Source of the DNA: Neurospora crassa OR74A
Taxonomy: Eukaryota > Ascomycota > Sordariomycetes > Sordariales > Sordariaceae
Direction: 5' to 3'
DNA: 64,000 nucleotides
Assembly (NCBI RefSeq): GCF_000182925.2
Contig: NC_026502.1
Span: 1,054,001 to 1,118,000, forward strand
In this document: one piece after another, positions 22,822 to 34,780 of the stretch
Numbering within the stretch: position 1 is the stretch's first letter
Layout of the letters: every line of letters begins with the position of its first letter
Program-made: the position numbers and the translations under genes
The notes under the pieces: generated by a model
The model's database searches: none
Told to the model about the DNA's origin: nothing
The model's input: only the letters and a program-made list of their open reading frames with translations

Positions 22822-22830
22822 TATAGGAAC

Positions 22831-23483
22831 CGTAGATCCTGACAGTGGAGGATTCGCGATTGGTCAGAGGAGGGCCATCCCACTGTACAGCATCACTGTA
22901 TCGTCAGCTGTTATGAACTGTACATAGTAGTCCCCAGCTACCCGCGTTTCCCCAACTTCTCCTGAGACTTTCCCCCCACGTCTCCTTGCCTCGGCGCCCA
23001 TGCTCTTACAAACACTGAACCTGGTCAGTCTTGTTGTGGGACAATTTCAATGAGCTGCATTGTATTTCCCACCAGATTCTCTCTCAATTTCATGGGCCAT
23101 GTGCCTGCTGTTTGTATGTACTCGCGAGAGATCTCTTTCCGGTCTAGAGTAGAGGTGCCCGGGCAAGGAAGTCAGCTAAAGGCGGGAGGGTTTGGCCTGG
23201 AGATGCTCTATCCAAGACTCCAAAAGGACGGTACACACTATTCTACATCAGTGCGTGCATGGCAATGCCGTTATACCCAGTCGGTGAAGACTTTACAACC
23301 TGGAGGGTGAAGTTGCCCCCTTTTCGACCGCCCGCGGTTTTGGGCAACGACTACAGTACGCCCTTGTCGAAAACACATCATCACACTGTTTGCCCAAGCA
23401 AGGGATGCCAAATACTGCAAAAGTATGTGATTCCTTCTCGGTCAAGGTCACACTGACTCTAGTTATGATACTGTCCCAGTGGT
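22831..23483. other. Intergenic region between the MULE and the dehydrogenase gene
   Basis: Normal base composition. It contains the 3' flank of the short-chain dehydrogenase gene. No coding frame with recognisable features. Confidence 0.5.
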
Positions 23484-24561
23484 CTACGCAATCTTGCCGG
23501 GCACATAAGGATGGCCAGAACTTAGACCACCATCCACCGCCCATGCTTGCGCGTTGACATAGCTACTCTCATCACTTCCCAGGAACAAGGCCACACGCGC
23601 AATCTCGTCAGCGTGTCCACCCCTCCTGAGAGGGTTGAGCTGTCCAATCTTACCTTCGGTACCCCGAGCTCGTGCGCTGTCGAATACGGGCGCCGTCATA
23701 GCCGTCTCGATCAGGCCGGGGCAGAGAGCGTTGACCCGGATGTTGGTCCCGACCAGTTGGTAGGCAATGGTTTGTGCCATGCTGACGACGGCTGCCTTTG
23801 AAGCAGAGTATGGTGTCCCACCGGCGTTGGACCGCAAACCGGCTACCGAAGCTGTCATGATAATGCTGCCGGAGGACTTTTGCTTCTCCGCTGATGTTTT
23901 TTGCATGGCCGGCGCCGCGTATTTGGCGGCAAGAAAGGGGCTTTGATGGTACGCATGGTTAGCGATGCTCTACGAGATCAACCAGACAAGAAAGGGCAGT
24001 TCGGACGGAAAGAAAACCAGGCGTCCTACCCGAGCGCGTTGACCCGCATCGTCTCCATAAACTCATCAGCTTCAACGTCGGAGAACTTGGTATGAGGGCC
24101 AAGAATTCCGGCATTGGCAAAGAAGACATCGAGCCGTCCGTACCGGTCCAGAGCATCCTTGACAACCTCGCTGATGGCTTTTTCATCGGCGGCATCAAAC
24201 TGTCGCGTGTGTACATTCGCGCTGGAATATAGTGTTTCGATCTCGCGCTTGTGCTCTTCGAGATTGGAATCATCGTAGTCGCAGATGTAGACTGCCTTTG
24301 CCCCGTTCTGGGCAAACTGGTGAGCAGATGCTCGGCCAATACCGAGAACGGAGTTTGCCCCTTGAGAACCGTTAGCTTCAACCCACGAAAAGCAAGCGGC
24401 CTACAGCAAGTACAAGTCGACTTACCGGTGATGATAACCACTTTGCCAGTTACTCTAGGTCCATTCGAGTCCCCAGCCATCTTGATAACGGGTGGGATGG
24501 CTTTATTGGCAGCAAGATGGTTACCAATCGCCTGGATACGTTGCTTTGCGAACTCGGACAT
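23484..24561 (-). CDS. Short-chain dehydrogenase/reductase (classical SDR)
   Basis: Exons 24561-24426, 24360-24030 and 23940-23484, with introns of 65 and 89 nt, encode 307 residues. The Rossmann nucleotide-binding motif [12 protein letters not shown] spans ~45-56. NAG lies at ~117-119 (FFANAGILG). The catalytic triad is Ser187 (TASVAG), Tyr200 and Lys204 (YSASK), with the Ser-to-Tyr spacing expected of SDRs. [12 protein letters not shown] and WAVDGG complete the C-terminal pattern of the FabG/tropinone-reductase-like subgroup. The acidic residues after the second strand (CDYDD) suggest NAD(H) rather than NADP(H). The substrate cannot be told from sequence. The protein has an N-terminal extension of ~35 residues before the fold. 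No other metabolic gene lies next to it. Confidence 0.92.
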
Positions 24562-27500
24562 GGTGGGTTTTCTTCGAATCCTCAAAGTTCAAGTGCGCTT
24601 CTTTTTCTTTGGGTTCGTGAGCTAGTGTTATCTTCAAGACATGACAGAAGACCGCATTCAAGAGTTGGGAACAAAATCAATTTTGGGACACAAACGCTGT
24701 GTCTACATCTATCATCTCACTGATGAGACATTGCCGGTTGAGCGCGGGGAAACCAAGCCTAGCGGGCACTAACAAATCCGGGGGCGGGCCGAGGTTCAAT
24801 TTGCCGCCAGTTTTGTATTGGCTCGACCGCCGACGAATGTCCAAGAACGGATGACACACTTCCCGTCGCGTCTGTTCCCTTTCCCTTTAGATCCTTCTCT
24901 TTACAATGGCACATCAGAACATCATAGTCCAATGTCTGGGCTTTTATCACGTCTAGTCCGCAACATTGCAGTTCAACTTCGGTTGCAAGTTCTTTGTCAT
25001 GGCTGACGGACTGGCATGCCCCTTCCGCTACTTCCGCGGTGAAGGAATCGATGGCCTCAGCAACCATGCCATGACGAGTCCACGCATTGTTACTACGGCC
25101 ATGGTCTGGGAAATTGGTAACTGCCGCACTCGAGGATTCTTTGAGACGTCAACACGTATCGAAGCTGAACAACAAAGTTCGTTTCGACCACGATGCCGCG
25201 CCCGGCTGAGCATCGTGGTCACACACTGCATCAGTCAACACCCGAGCATGGCATATCTCCACGCCCCGACTGGCTGACCGTTTTCGAGCCGAACATCTGG
25301 TGAAAACAGAGGAGAGGCACAGATACGAAAGCCCTATTCCGAGTCTACTTCAGCAGTTCTCTTTCTCTGCTCAAGACGTGGCCCTCACAACTATTTCCAC
25401 TGGCCGCGAAAGCTGGGCTTCAGTCTGGGACCAGGAACACGAGGCATGGTCGAACCAACAACTAATTTCGGCTCTTGAGCTGACGCCATTTACGGATCTT
25501 TTTCAATGTATTCGTACTGGACGCGCCTTCACAGCTGTTCAAAAACTTCATGGCCGCGATGGGGTATGGCTTTGCCTTGCTCGTGTCTTTTTACTCCTGG
25601 TCGTATTTCTGACTGGCTATCGCATCAGTAGCACGGTCACCAACGATCATGGATTGACGGGCGAAGGTTCTTCCAGTCGGAGGCTGATAGGGACTCGGCG
25701 AATATACGAAGCCTCCTCCAAATGGTGTCATTGGCGGATAGTGACCTTCTTCCATCTCCGACCCTTGAACTACCTCCGCCGAACCTAGGGCCTGGGTTTT
25801 CGAGAAGGACTTGATTGGAAATTCCATATGAATCAACCTTCAGGCACCTGTTTGGCAACAGCCAATGGCTGAGACAGATGCCCCTGCCGCGCCCAAGTAC
25901 GGCTTCTCGCTATGTTCTTGTGCGCTTATTTGGGATGGGTGCATTGCAAGGGGGCTAATCGCCGGCGATGCTGGCAATTGCGGTGCAATCTTGGAAGGGA
26001 ACCGGCATGCCAAAAGACAGCCGTGAGACCATTCCTCAATCCACGTGCAAGATGTACCAGAGCTTTAAGCACGCCAAGCCAGCTGGAAAGAGAATTCAAA
26101 AGCAAACACCCCAAAAGTCTCACAGTCTGTCCCAAGCCCTGTTGGATTACACGCAACTACACAACACAAAGGTGCGATGGCATGACCATCTCACAAGTCT
26201 CTCTCACAGCTGTTTCACTATGGCTGTATAGGACTTATATCCTGTCACCTTACCGTGGATTCCATTGGGTATCCAGAAACGCGGGCCCCAGTCCGTCCCT
26301 TCCCTCTTGCAACCTGGCCCTATACATAACCTCGTGAAAGCCAGACTATACGACACGCATGTAACAGCCATGTTCAGCGCAGAGCAGCTTAGTTTATCAA
26401 TTGCGGACTCCATGAGGCTGTTGTGCTGTGAATACCTTCCTACAACGGCTATCTATCCCGATCTTGGATCCACGACCCGGTACCTCTGCCTGGCAATGCA
26501 TGCAATAGGGGTGTCATATATGACGTTATACCAACCCTATGGCTTCTCTCGGCTGATGAACTAGCTGTGCTAGCGGGAGTGGCTGGCTCATGATCAAGGC
26601 AGACATTTCCAGCCAGTGCTGCCGTCGCAAAAAAAAATTAAAAATAAAATAAAAGTAAAAAAAAGTTTTAAAAAAATTTGTACCTCTTTATAAGAATAAA
26701 ATAAAGAAAAGGGAAAAAGAATTCTTGAAAAAAAAGCTTTCAGGCAGCCTTCCAGGTCGGCTTGAATCGTACACCGTCCGACTAAACGGACTATCCAGTT
26801 TGCTTTACTGGTCAAGCTTTGGAAAGAGACAAAATTAGTTTCAACATCTTCAACCGCGCTGGAAAACGAAATGACGGACTACCACCTAAGCTCCCCTTTG
26901 CCCCCGAAGGTAACCTTTTTCTCGCACTCTCATGCGTACTACAAGGCTTGTGCAACCGTGGGTGAGGACTCGACAGGGAAATCCTTCTCTTTGCGAAGCC
27001 CAGCGGATGCCTGCAGGCTCCAAACCTCTAGTGGCAAGACAACCTAACCCCTTCCCGGTCCTCATACGAGACTATTCTCGTCGGACTACGGAGACGCGCA
27101 GTAACGGTGTAACACGAAAACACTCCTTTCCCAGGTGATGAGCATCTCCCTCTCTTCCGGCTGATGCTTCATTTGTTCCAGCGCCAGTCTTCCTTCCTCA
27201 ACCTGTCCTTTTGTCTCGCACTCTCACTCTTCCTTCACTCTACATAGTGTACATGTCTAGCAGCCCCTCCCGTAGTGACTCGTGCGATGTTGTGTTCCCG
27301 TTCCTCAACATCATGGGCCTCTCCTATTGCTTATAGAACACATGACCCTAATGAGAAAGCTGTTCGGGTCGGATATATAGTCTCGCGCAGAACTTCACAC
27401 CTGTTCCCGCGGGAATCTCAAGACCTTCAGCTCACTTTCTTATTTTCTACTCAAAAAAACGTCATTTATCGGTTGAGCAAGCGAGCTGGTTGTTGTTCCC

Positions 27501-27729
27501 GTTGATCAGTTATCAACACTTTTCTTGATCACATGCTTCTTTTGGCTAAGCGGGCCCTCTGGTACCAGTTGAGCACTTTTATCTCTATTCACTTTGGACA
27601 CATCCTCACGCGATAAACCTATCATATCGGTGTCTGGCCATGCAGTTATGGTGAAGAAGCCAAGTCCTATGCATTTGACTTTACCATTGGCTTCAAGCTC
27701 GGCTTCGTACACATCCTGAGCACAAGTAG
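24562..27729. other. Long intergenic region
   Basis: About 3.2 kb between divergently transcribed genes. The open frames here (for example 25300-25788 plus, which starts at GTG, and 25591-25836 minus) have no motif I recognise and no supporting splice structure. An A/T-only tract of ~110 bases sits at about 26,629-26,745 in otherwise normal DNA. A degenerate or lineage-specific gene at 25.3-26.4 kb cannot be excluded. Confidence 0.4.
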
Positions 27730-29797
27730 ATGGCCTTGGTGGTAGCTGCGAAAGTTATGGGGGGCTCAAGCGGCGATGAGGAATGCGGGTGCTATATGGA
27801 AGCGATCGAGATGCGAGGCGATTCACCAACAGCAGAAGCGAAACAGTGTTTGCAATCTTGCAGGGACCAGTTTCTAAGGACGGTATCGATCGACCACGAA
27901 ACCCCCGAGGGCTGGAAATACATTTGCAACGATCTAACGACCACGACACCCAGCTCTCGATTTTGGGCATTATATTGGTGCGACACAACGTTTTGCGGCG
28001 TCTGGATAAACCAGACGGGGGGGCTGCAGCAAGACCGTGAGTGGTAGCCGGAGAAGTAATCGTCAGTGGCTCGGGCTAAGTAGGACAACCAGCAAACGTC
28101 GACCTGATCATCAACAGCTGCCAGGAGTGAGTGAACATTTCTAGCTGGTCGTCATGAGCTCGAGGGTACTTGCCATGCTAACGTGAGATGGCAGCGTTGG
28201 ATTTCACTCGGTATTAGATCCAGGACCACCACCCAGGGGCTTCGTCTGCCAAACTAGCAAGGGAGGAGCTGGGCCTTGTGCACAAACAGGCTTCAAAATC
28301 AACCCCGTGTCGGCCCCATCTCCACTGGTGGTTCAAGAACCGATTTCCATCCCCTCAACTTCTGGAAGCACAACGTTCAGAAGCGCAACTGCGCCTTTGT
28401 CCCTCTCAACGTCCTCAGCAACTCTAACAACAACTGGCGATATCTCTCTTATAACGGACCCATCATGGCTATCAGCAACACCAGCCCGACCCACGGTTGC
28501 CGAGTCTTTTGGGGTAAACAATGGGACTACAACACTCAAAGGCGGGCTATCCATGGGGGTCAAGGCCGCAATTTCGGTTTGTTCGGTTACTGGGTTCATC
28601 ATTATGGTTGCTTTGGCCTTTTTGTGCCTGCACAGACGAAAAAAGCACCGGTGCGGCTTAGATGACGTTCGGGGACAGTCTCGTTCGAGGTTCGATAACG
28701 GAGTTGCTCCTAGAGGTCGGCCAACGCCGCTAATTGCGTCCAGCTATGATTCCAGGCCGCTGATACCCCCTCTCCGCCTCCGGGACCGCAGGCTGCTCCC
28801 TTCGATCCTACGTTCGGGCCACAACCAGTCGCCATCTCCGCCCCTGACGCCGCTCACCCCGGCACACAGCCATGGCGGCGGCAACTCCAACGTCATGTTT
28901 CCATCATCACCGATAACATCACCTACGACGAACAAGCTCGTACCACGGTACGAGGGCATGCCAAGGGTTTACGGCACTACTGGCAGTCTTCCTGGTCCAC
29001 CGCCCCCGGCCTTGTTTGAGATGCATGGCTTTGGTGCGCCCGAAAGCCGGGGAAGTTTGAGTAGTTTCGGGGCAGGTTCGACAACAGGACCGTCATCTTT
29101 ACGGAACGAAGCATTTTCCTTGTCTGGAACCACTTCTCCGCCGCCCACATCACCAACACGCCCTCCACGACCACATGAGGAGCCACTGGAGATACCCGAC
29201 TTGGTGAAACCAGCATCCTTTCCCTTTGGTTCAAGAATGAATCGATCGGTTCCATCAGCACCGTCGGCGCCCATTTCGCCGCTATCACATACATCATCCT
29301 TGGCCATGAGCGGCAGCAGTGTGAGCCGAATGTGGAACCAAGTGCGGGCTATCTCATCGCCAAGGGATGAACGGGAATCTGGCAACCATCGCGCTACTGG
29401 GGAATACTCGGGCAAAGACCGTGGCAGTTGGGGGAGCTGGAGCGATAATGGGTACGGATACGGTTACGGCAACGGAAGTGGAAATGGTGCAAATGGAAGC
29501 GGAAACGAGGGCGGAAGGAAACTGACCAGCGCGATTGTTGATAATTTTGGTCATGCGGCTGGATCGCTGTTACCCGTAAGGGGCTCCAGATTCATCTCGA
29601 AAGGCGGAGTAAGCCCGCCGCCTAGACTACCGCTGAGGCCGATGGCTATTTCTACCATGTCCTCTACCGTGGTCATTCGTGACGCCAGAGGTGGTGATCT
29701 TGGACCGATAGGGGTTGCGATGACGGGAGGGCCGGGAAGAACAGGCAACTTTGCGGCCGTGTCAACGTTGCACGAAGAAGATGGCGGATTGTTCTGA
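27730..29797 (+). CDS. Single-pass membrane protein with Cys-containing ectodomain and long disordered tail
   Basis: Exons 27730-28036, 28093-28126 (34 nt) and 28195-29797, with introns of 56 and 68 nt, encode 647 residues. Residues 1-~150 contain at least eight cysteines (ECGCYMEA, KQCLQSCRD, YICND, YWCDTTFCGVW, NSCQD, FVCQ). A Ser/Thr-rich stalk of ~80 residues follows, then one transmembrane helix at ~237-259 (VTGFIIMVALAFLCL) and a basic stop-transfer HRRKKHR. The tail of ~385 residues is rich in Pro/Ser/Gly, with a GYGYGYGNGSGNG repeat. This architecture resembles fungal cell-surface sensors (WSC/Mid2-like) or Cys-rich receptors, but no named domain is evident. No signal peptide precedes the ectodomain and an in-frame TAG lies just upstream of the ATG, so a 5' exon carrying the signal may be missing. 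The splice models are good; function is unknown. Confidence 0.8.
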
Positions 29798-30439
29798 AGG
29801 CGGACAGTGCTCCATCCATGATCGGGTGGTAGTACATACGAAAGCGGCACACAGGATACAAGATTATAGGTACGTAAACGGGCAAAGAAAAGGCGTACAG
29901 GAAACATGTCACAGGCGGACAGGATACTGGGCGCCGGGGCAGGGTTTTTAGCACAGCAGAGCAAAGCACAAAAGGATACCCATCTTGATATATGATGCTT
30001 CACCCTTGATTCCATTCTTTTTCATTGTAACAAGGGCCAAAAATCAAAAAATCAAATCGGCCGGCAGGGAAGGTCTAGATGGAGTGAAAGCATTCGGCAC
30101 AGGCGAGAAAGGTTGATTGGCTTCGGAAAAGCGATACATACCTATCTATACTGCATGACGGGATTACTTGTACGTAAAGATTGATGTCAGTTTTACGAGA
30201 AGAACTTGAAACAGTGCTAATGCAGGAAATCAAGGCACCAAAGAGACAAGCATTGTAAGTTGCCAGGAACGAAAACAGACCAAGCATCAAGGAACAGGAA
30301 AGAGATCGGACTTTGCCTGTAGATCTCTCTTTTTTTTTTTCCTTTTTTTTTCAATTTCTTTTTCTTTTTTTTTGGGTACAAATTTCTTTGCCAGATTGTC
30401 CCGTGAGTTTGCAGTGCAGTGACGCTCAAATCAAAAGGG

Positions 30440-30472
<33 letters not shown>

Positions 30473-31366
30473 CCGACAACAGGGGCTGTTGTGGATGTAA
30501 ATCTGGAAAGAATATCATCTCGCTGGAGGTATCTCAAAATCTTAAAAGAGCCGTGCAGTATATTATTACGTGTCACTCTTTCTCCCTGCCCCAATCCTGT
30601 CTTTTCGCCATTTCTGCTTTTCCCTGGACATCCGGTGCCAGAAAACACGTGTGTCCACGGAGTGGAAGGCCGTCAAACGCCCACTGACATTTCGGACAAC
30701 TATGTAGGAAAGGCACTCGAATGGAAAATGGCACGTACTGTGCAATGTAATCCAAACAGTTGGACCGCAATGAAGGGCGTCAAAACCATTCATGCATCTA
30801 CTTCACATCCTCAAAACAGGACACTGGATGTACCTGTACATTTGTAGGCCTACATGAGCGTTAGAATGACCGTGGGCTCCTGGGTGAACGTGGGTATCTC
30901 TACCTACAGCCAGCCTCAGGCGGGGTATACTCCACGTGTCCCAGGTACATACATACACCATATTACACTAGTGTACAGCAATCCATCCGAGTGGATGTGG
31001 GCGTGTCGACACCCCTCTCAGCCCTGGTTCGATTATTCTTTTGCTCGTGTTGGTACATCACGGCCTGTCGCGGCACTCTGCCGGGCACCTCAGCCCAGAC
31101 CCTTCGAGAGCTGTCGTCTTCCTCCCGTCGTCTCCTTCCCTGACTTCTACCATACCTAGATATTCATTGCTGGTTCAGCTCAGTTGTTTGGACAGCTCGA
31201 CCGGACATGATTACAGCTACCTCTCCGGCCAGACACCACCAGCTACCTATTTCCATCCTCTTTCGAATCTAGAGACGCTTACGACTGGCGCACACTATCA
31301 AGTCGACCGAGGAAGGCCATGACATGAGGTGCGCTGCCCTTGTCCTGGTTCGACCAACTGGAAGAC
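29798..31366. other. Intergenic region with microsatellite, upstream of the TBC gene
   Basis: Holds the 3' flank of the membrane-protein gene and the promoter of the TBC gene. T-rich tracts at 30,330-30,375 and a (CAA)n run at 30,438-30,470 make artefactual open frames. No gene supported. Confidence 0.5.
30438..30474. repeat. (CAA)n microsatellite
   Basis: About ten tandem CAA units after a pyrimidine tract, in non-coding DNA between two plus-strand genes. Confidence 0.85.
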
Positions 31367-34300
31367 ATGGAGGACACTACGCCGACCCCAACCACTCCAG
31401 CTGCGGTCATCGCTCCCGCTGCCGCCGTGGCTCCTCTTGAGCGCTCCGTGTCGCAACAGTCCGTCCTCTCAACCACCCGGAGCCATCGTTCCCGGGCCTC
31501 CAGCACTGCCCGCGCCCGCAAGAGGTTGACATCATACCCGTCGAGTTGTGCGTCTTCCATCGCCCCGTCCGACAAGTCGCTTACATCGTTCCCCTCCTTC
31601 TCGCCCGAGTCGCCTCGCCAGGAGCTGTCCTTCTTCGAGCTCAACCCTTCCTCCCTCTCACCCTCCATCTCGCCTTCACGTCACTCGCGCAAGCTGTCCG
31701 ATCCCGTTTCCGTCGCCGACTCCGTGGGCAACGACCGCGACCCGCGCCAGACCCCCGAAGCTCCACAGCCACAACGGATACGGCCTGCCTCTACTGTCGA
31801 AAACTTGATCACGGCTGAATCCGAGCCGGACACACGCGACGCACTCTTCCAAGATGTACCTCTTACCGCCAACAAGATCCCTGGCTCCCTGCACCACGCT
31901 GATAATGCCCACATTGAGCGCCTGATTGCTCGCCATGGCGCTGTCAACCTCGTCCGACAGATATCCCGGGATTTGGCAGAGCGCGATGCTCAGATCGCCA
32001 CTTTGCGGCGACGTGCCGACGACCGAGAACGCGCCTTGCGGAAGCTTATCTTGGAATGCGGTCTGTCCACCCTGGACCTGGAGACGCGCCTGCGCACAAT
32101 CGAGCAGGATGCCAAACAGACAAATCTGGCCAGAAGGGGGACCGCTGGCGGCGGATTATCGGACCTCATGAACGAAGCCATGGCCCACGATCTCAGAGCC
32201 GTCGGCGCGAGCACAGGCCTCAATGACGCAACTATACGCGCTACCACCATATCGGTGCCCCCTGCAGCCGATACTGGAACCACAAAGGGTATGACCAAAG
32301 GCTGGAAAGACTTTCTGTGGGGTACTGGGGCGGCGGGAAAGAATTCAGGTCGGCCGAGCAGCGTGACCGGTGCAAGTGCTACGGAAACCTCCAAGACGGT
32401 CCTGAGATGTAGTGGCTTGGGGCCAGAGCAGCGCCGCCCGACGCTGGCCGACGGTCTGTTCAACCCGCCCGAGACGGACTCGACAGACTCTGTGCGGAGC
32501 TCTAGTAGGGCATCCAGTATCAACTCTGCGAATGAGTCGCGGAAATCGTCGCTGGCCAGTCTTGCGTTACGGCTGGTCGCGGGTGGTGCAACCACGGGAC
32601 GTAACGGTGACATGCGCGGCCGTGCCAGCACCGTACTGCAACCTGGGGGCTCCATGAGAACCCCATCTACATCGAGCCGCGCCGCAAGCTCCCTCTCAGG
32701 CCGTACAGTCTCGGGCGCCCAAACAGGCCCTAGATCGTTCATGGCCATGCGTCGCGCTACCGGCCCCACTAAACCTCTTGACGTACCCCAGCGATACCAG
32801 CAGCAGGACCGATGGGATACCATGGGGTCCAGCCCCTCGAGAGACCTCGTGTCCCGCCAGCAGAGTTATGGTCCGGTCGAGATGGACACCATTCTTCCAC
32901 CCGAGGTTCAGCCGCCAACGCTGACACACATATACAACAACCATCTTGGGTCCGAATTTCTCACTGACCGCTTTGGCTTCATCTATGACCAGCGGAGGAA
33001 AAAGCGGCAGAGAGAGGCCACCAGAATGGCGCGTCATGCCAAGCAGCCCAGCCGTACCGAGATGCTCAGCACTGGGCGGAACAGGTTATCCCCGGCCATG
33101 TTAGACGAGAGCTCTAGTGGCAGAGGAGACACAGCGAATGAGGCCGGGCCGGAATCTCCTTCGGCTGAGGAGCAACGGGATGATTCTAAGCCCAGAAAGT
33201 GGCAGGATTACCTCAAGATCGCAACATTCCCAACCGAGCTCCTCTCTCACACCCCGTTGATTACTGTGCCAGGCTTCGAGCTGATGGAAGGTGGTGAAGT
33301 GCCCGAAGCACCCAAATCGCCTGGCTTGATAACGTCGGAGGAGCGTGGGTTCGTTCCGTCAGCTACTCCTGCCATCGCCGCTATCGCATTGCTGGAGAAT
33401 GAGGATCAACCCTCCCCAGACGAAGGGGAGCAACAATCGTCGTCGGCGAGCATGGCGAAAGAGGATGCGGAACCAGTTAGGCTGCTGTTGCAGAACCTCA
33501 ATCAGCTCCACGATACACTTCAGAGGGAAAAGACTGTGCGATGGAACGATTTCCTTCGTAAAGTACGGGCGGAAAGAAAACGAGACGGGGAGGCTGCCGC
33601 TGCTGCTGCCGCCGCTGCCGCCGAGGCTAGGTTTCAAAGGGCCGAAGCAGTAATGCCTGAAACGAGATTAGGAGATGGTGAGCTGATTGGCGTTGCAAGT
33701 TTGGGTATTCAAGGCAAAGTTGGACGTGCCAAGGCCAATGAGTTTAGGCAACTCATACTTGGTGGTATTCCTGTCGCCTACCGGTCCAAAATCTGGTCCG
33801 AATGTTGCGGGGCCAAAGCTTTGCGTATTCCGGGTTATTATGATGACCTTGTCAACCAGGCAGGGGACCAGGACGATCCGCAGGTCGTGGCACAAATCAA
33901 GGCCGACATCACTCGCACCCTTACGGATAACATCTTCTTCCGCAAAGGTCCAGGGGTCAACAAGCTCAACGAGGTACTACTTGCGTACGCCCGACGCAAT
34001 CCAGATGTGGGTTACTGCCAGGGCATGAACCTCGTCGTCGCTAACCTCCTTCTCATCACCCCATGTGCCGAGGACGCCTTCTGGATCCTGGTATCCATTG
34101 TTGAGAATATCCTGCCGCCCAACTACTTTGACCATAGCCTTCTCGCCTCCAGGGCCGACCAGCAGGTCCTGCGCCAATATGTGTCTGAGGTTCTCCCCAA
34201 GCTCAGTGCTCACTTTGAAGAGCTTGGCATTACCCTCGAGACCATGACGTTTCAGTGGTTCCTGTCTGTTTTCACAGACTGCCTGTCTGCTGAGGCTCTC

Positions 34301-34780
34301 TTCCGCGTCTGGGACGTACTACTGTGCACCCATGACGGCGGCGTGTTTCTGTTTCAGGTTGCACTGGCTTTGCTCAAGCTGAATGAACGCCAGCTGCTTG
34401 CCTGTGACTCGGCGGCACACATCTACAGCTACATCAACCATCAGATGACCAATCATGCGATCAGTATTGATGGATTGATACAGGCTTCTGAGGCGCTGAG
34501 GAGGGTGGTGCAGAGAGATGAGGTGGAGGCAAGAAGGGCGAAGGCCGTTGACTTGGAGAGAGAAATGAGTCTGGCCAGGGAGAAGAGACGAGAGGAGATG
34601 CAACAGCAGATAAAGAGGCTGGCGGAAGCGCAGGCGCCAAAGACAGCGGGATCGCCGGCCGTCGCTGACCGGGCGGTGACATCGGTGAACGGATATTCCG
34701 ATGATTTAAGTTCACCAATGGTGGAGGCAGATGATGGGATAACAGGAACTATACAAGCAGCTGGAGGGATAACTGCATAA
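31367..34780 (+). CDS. TBC-domain Rab GTPase-activating protein
   Basis: One uninterrupted frame of 1137 residues from the first in-frame ATG (31367). The frame is open 14 codons further, to a TGA at 31325, but without an ATG. The first ~780 residues are Ser/Thr/Ala-rich and mostly disordered. A predicted coiled coil lies at ~185-250 (RQISRDLAERDAQIATLRRR) and a poly-Ala run near 33,597-33,620. The TBC domain spans ~795-1035 with both catalytic fingers: arginine in GIPVAYRSKIW and glutamine in VGYCQGMN (~880). WDVLLC and the FQVALALLKL helix follow. TBC proteins speed GTP hydrolysis by Rab GTPases in membrane traffic. A charged coiled coil follows at ~1040-1090. It resembles the TBC1D2/Gyp-type group; the target Rab is not deducible. 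Confidence 0.93.
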   Translation: MEDTTPTPTTPAAVIAPAAAVAPLERSVSQQSVLSTTRSHRSRASSTARARKRLTSYPSSCASSIAPSDKSLTSFPSFSPESPRQELSFFELNPSSLSPSISPSRHSRKLSDPVSVADSVGNDRDPRQTPEAPQPQRIRPASTVENLITAESEPDTRDALFQDVPLTANKIPGSLHHADNAHIERLIARHGAVNLVRQISRDLAERDAQIATLRRRADDRERALRKLILECGLSTLDLETRLRTIEQDAKQTNLARRGTAGGGLSDLMNEAMAHDLRAVGASTGLNDATIRATTISVPPAADTGTTKGMTKGWKDFLWGTGAAGKNSGRPSSVTGASATETSKTVLRCSGLGPEQRRPTLADGLFNPPETDSTDSVRSSSRASSINSANESRKSSLASLALRLVAGGATTGRNGDMRGRASTVLQPGGSMRTPSTSSRAASSLSGRTVSGAQTGPRSFMAMRRATGPTKPLDVPQRYQQQDRWDTMGSSPSRDLVSRQQSYGPVEMDTILPPEVQPPTLTHIYNNHLGSEFLTDRFGFIYDQRRKKRQREATRMARHAKQPSRTEMLSTGRNRLSPAMLDESSSGRGDTANEAGPESPSAEEQRDDSKPRKWQDYLKIATFPTELLSHTPLITVPGFELMEGGEVPEAPKSPGLITSEERGFVPSATPAIAAIALLENEDQPSPDEGEQQSSSASMAKEDAEPVRLLLQNLNQLHDTLQREKTVRWNDFLRKVRAERKRDGEAAAAAAAAAAEARFQRAEAVMPETRLGDGELIGVASLGIQGKVGRAKANEFRQLILGGIPVAYRSKIWSECCGAKALRIPGYYDDLVNQAGDQDDPQVVAQIKADITRTLTDNIFFRKGPGVNKLNEVLLAYARRNPDVGYCQGMNLVVANLLLITPCAEDAFWILVSIVENILPPNYFDHSLLASRADQQVLRQYVSEVLPKLSAHFEELGITLETMTFQWFLSVFTDCLSAEALFRVWDVLLCTHDGGVFLFQVALALLKLNERQLLACDSAAHIYSYINHQMTNHAISIDGLIQASEALRRVVQRDEVEARRAKAVDLEREMSLAREKRREEMQQQIKRLAEAQAPKTAGSPAVADRAVTSVNGYSDDLSSPMVEADDGITGTIQAAGGITA

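Noticed and set aside
25300-25788. 162-codon plus-strand frame, and an 81-codon minus-strand frame opposite it (25591-25836)
   Set aside because: The plus frame starts at GTG. The minus frame has a plausible Pro/Ser composition but no upstream exon that I could join to it. Not enough support for either.
32696-33037. Several open frames antisense or out of frame within the TBC gene
   Set aside because: GC-rich coding sequence produces such shadows; the 1137-residue TBC frame explains the conservation.
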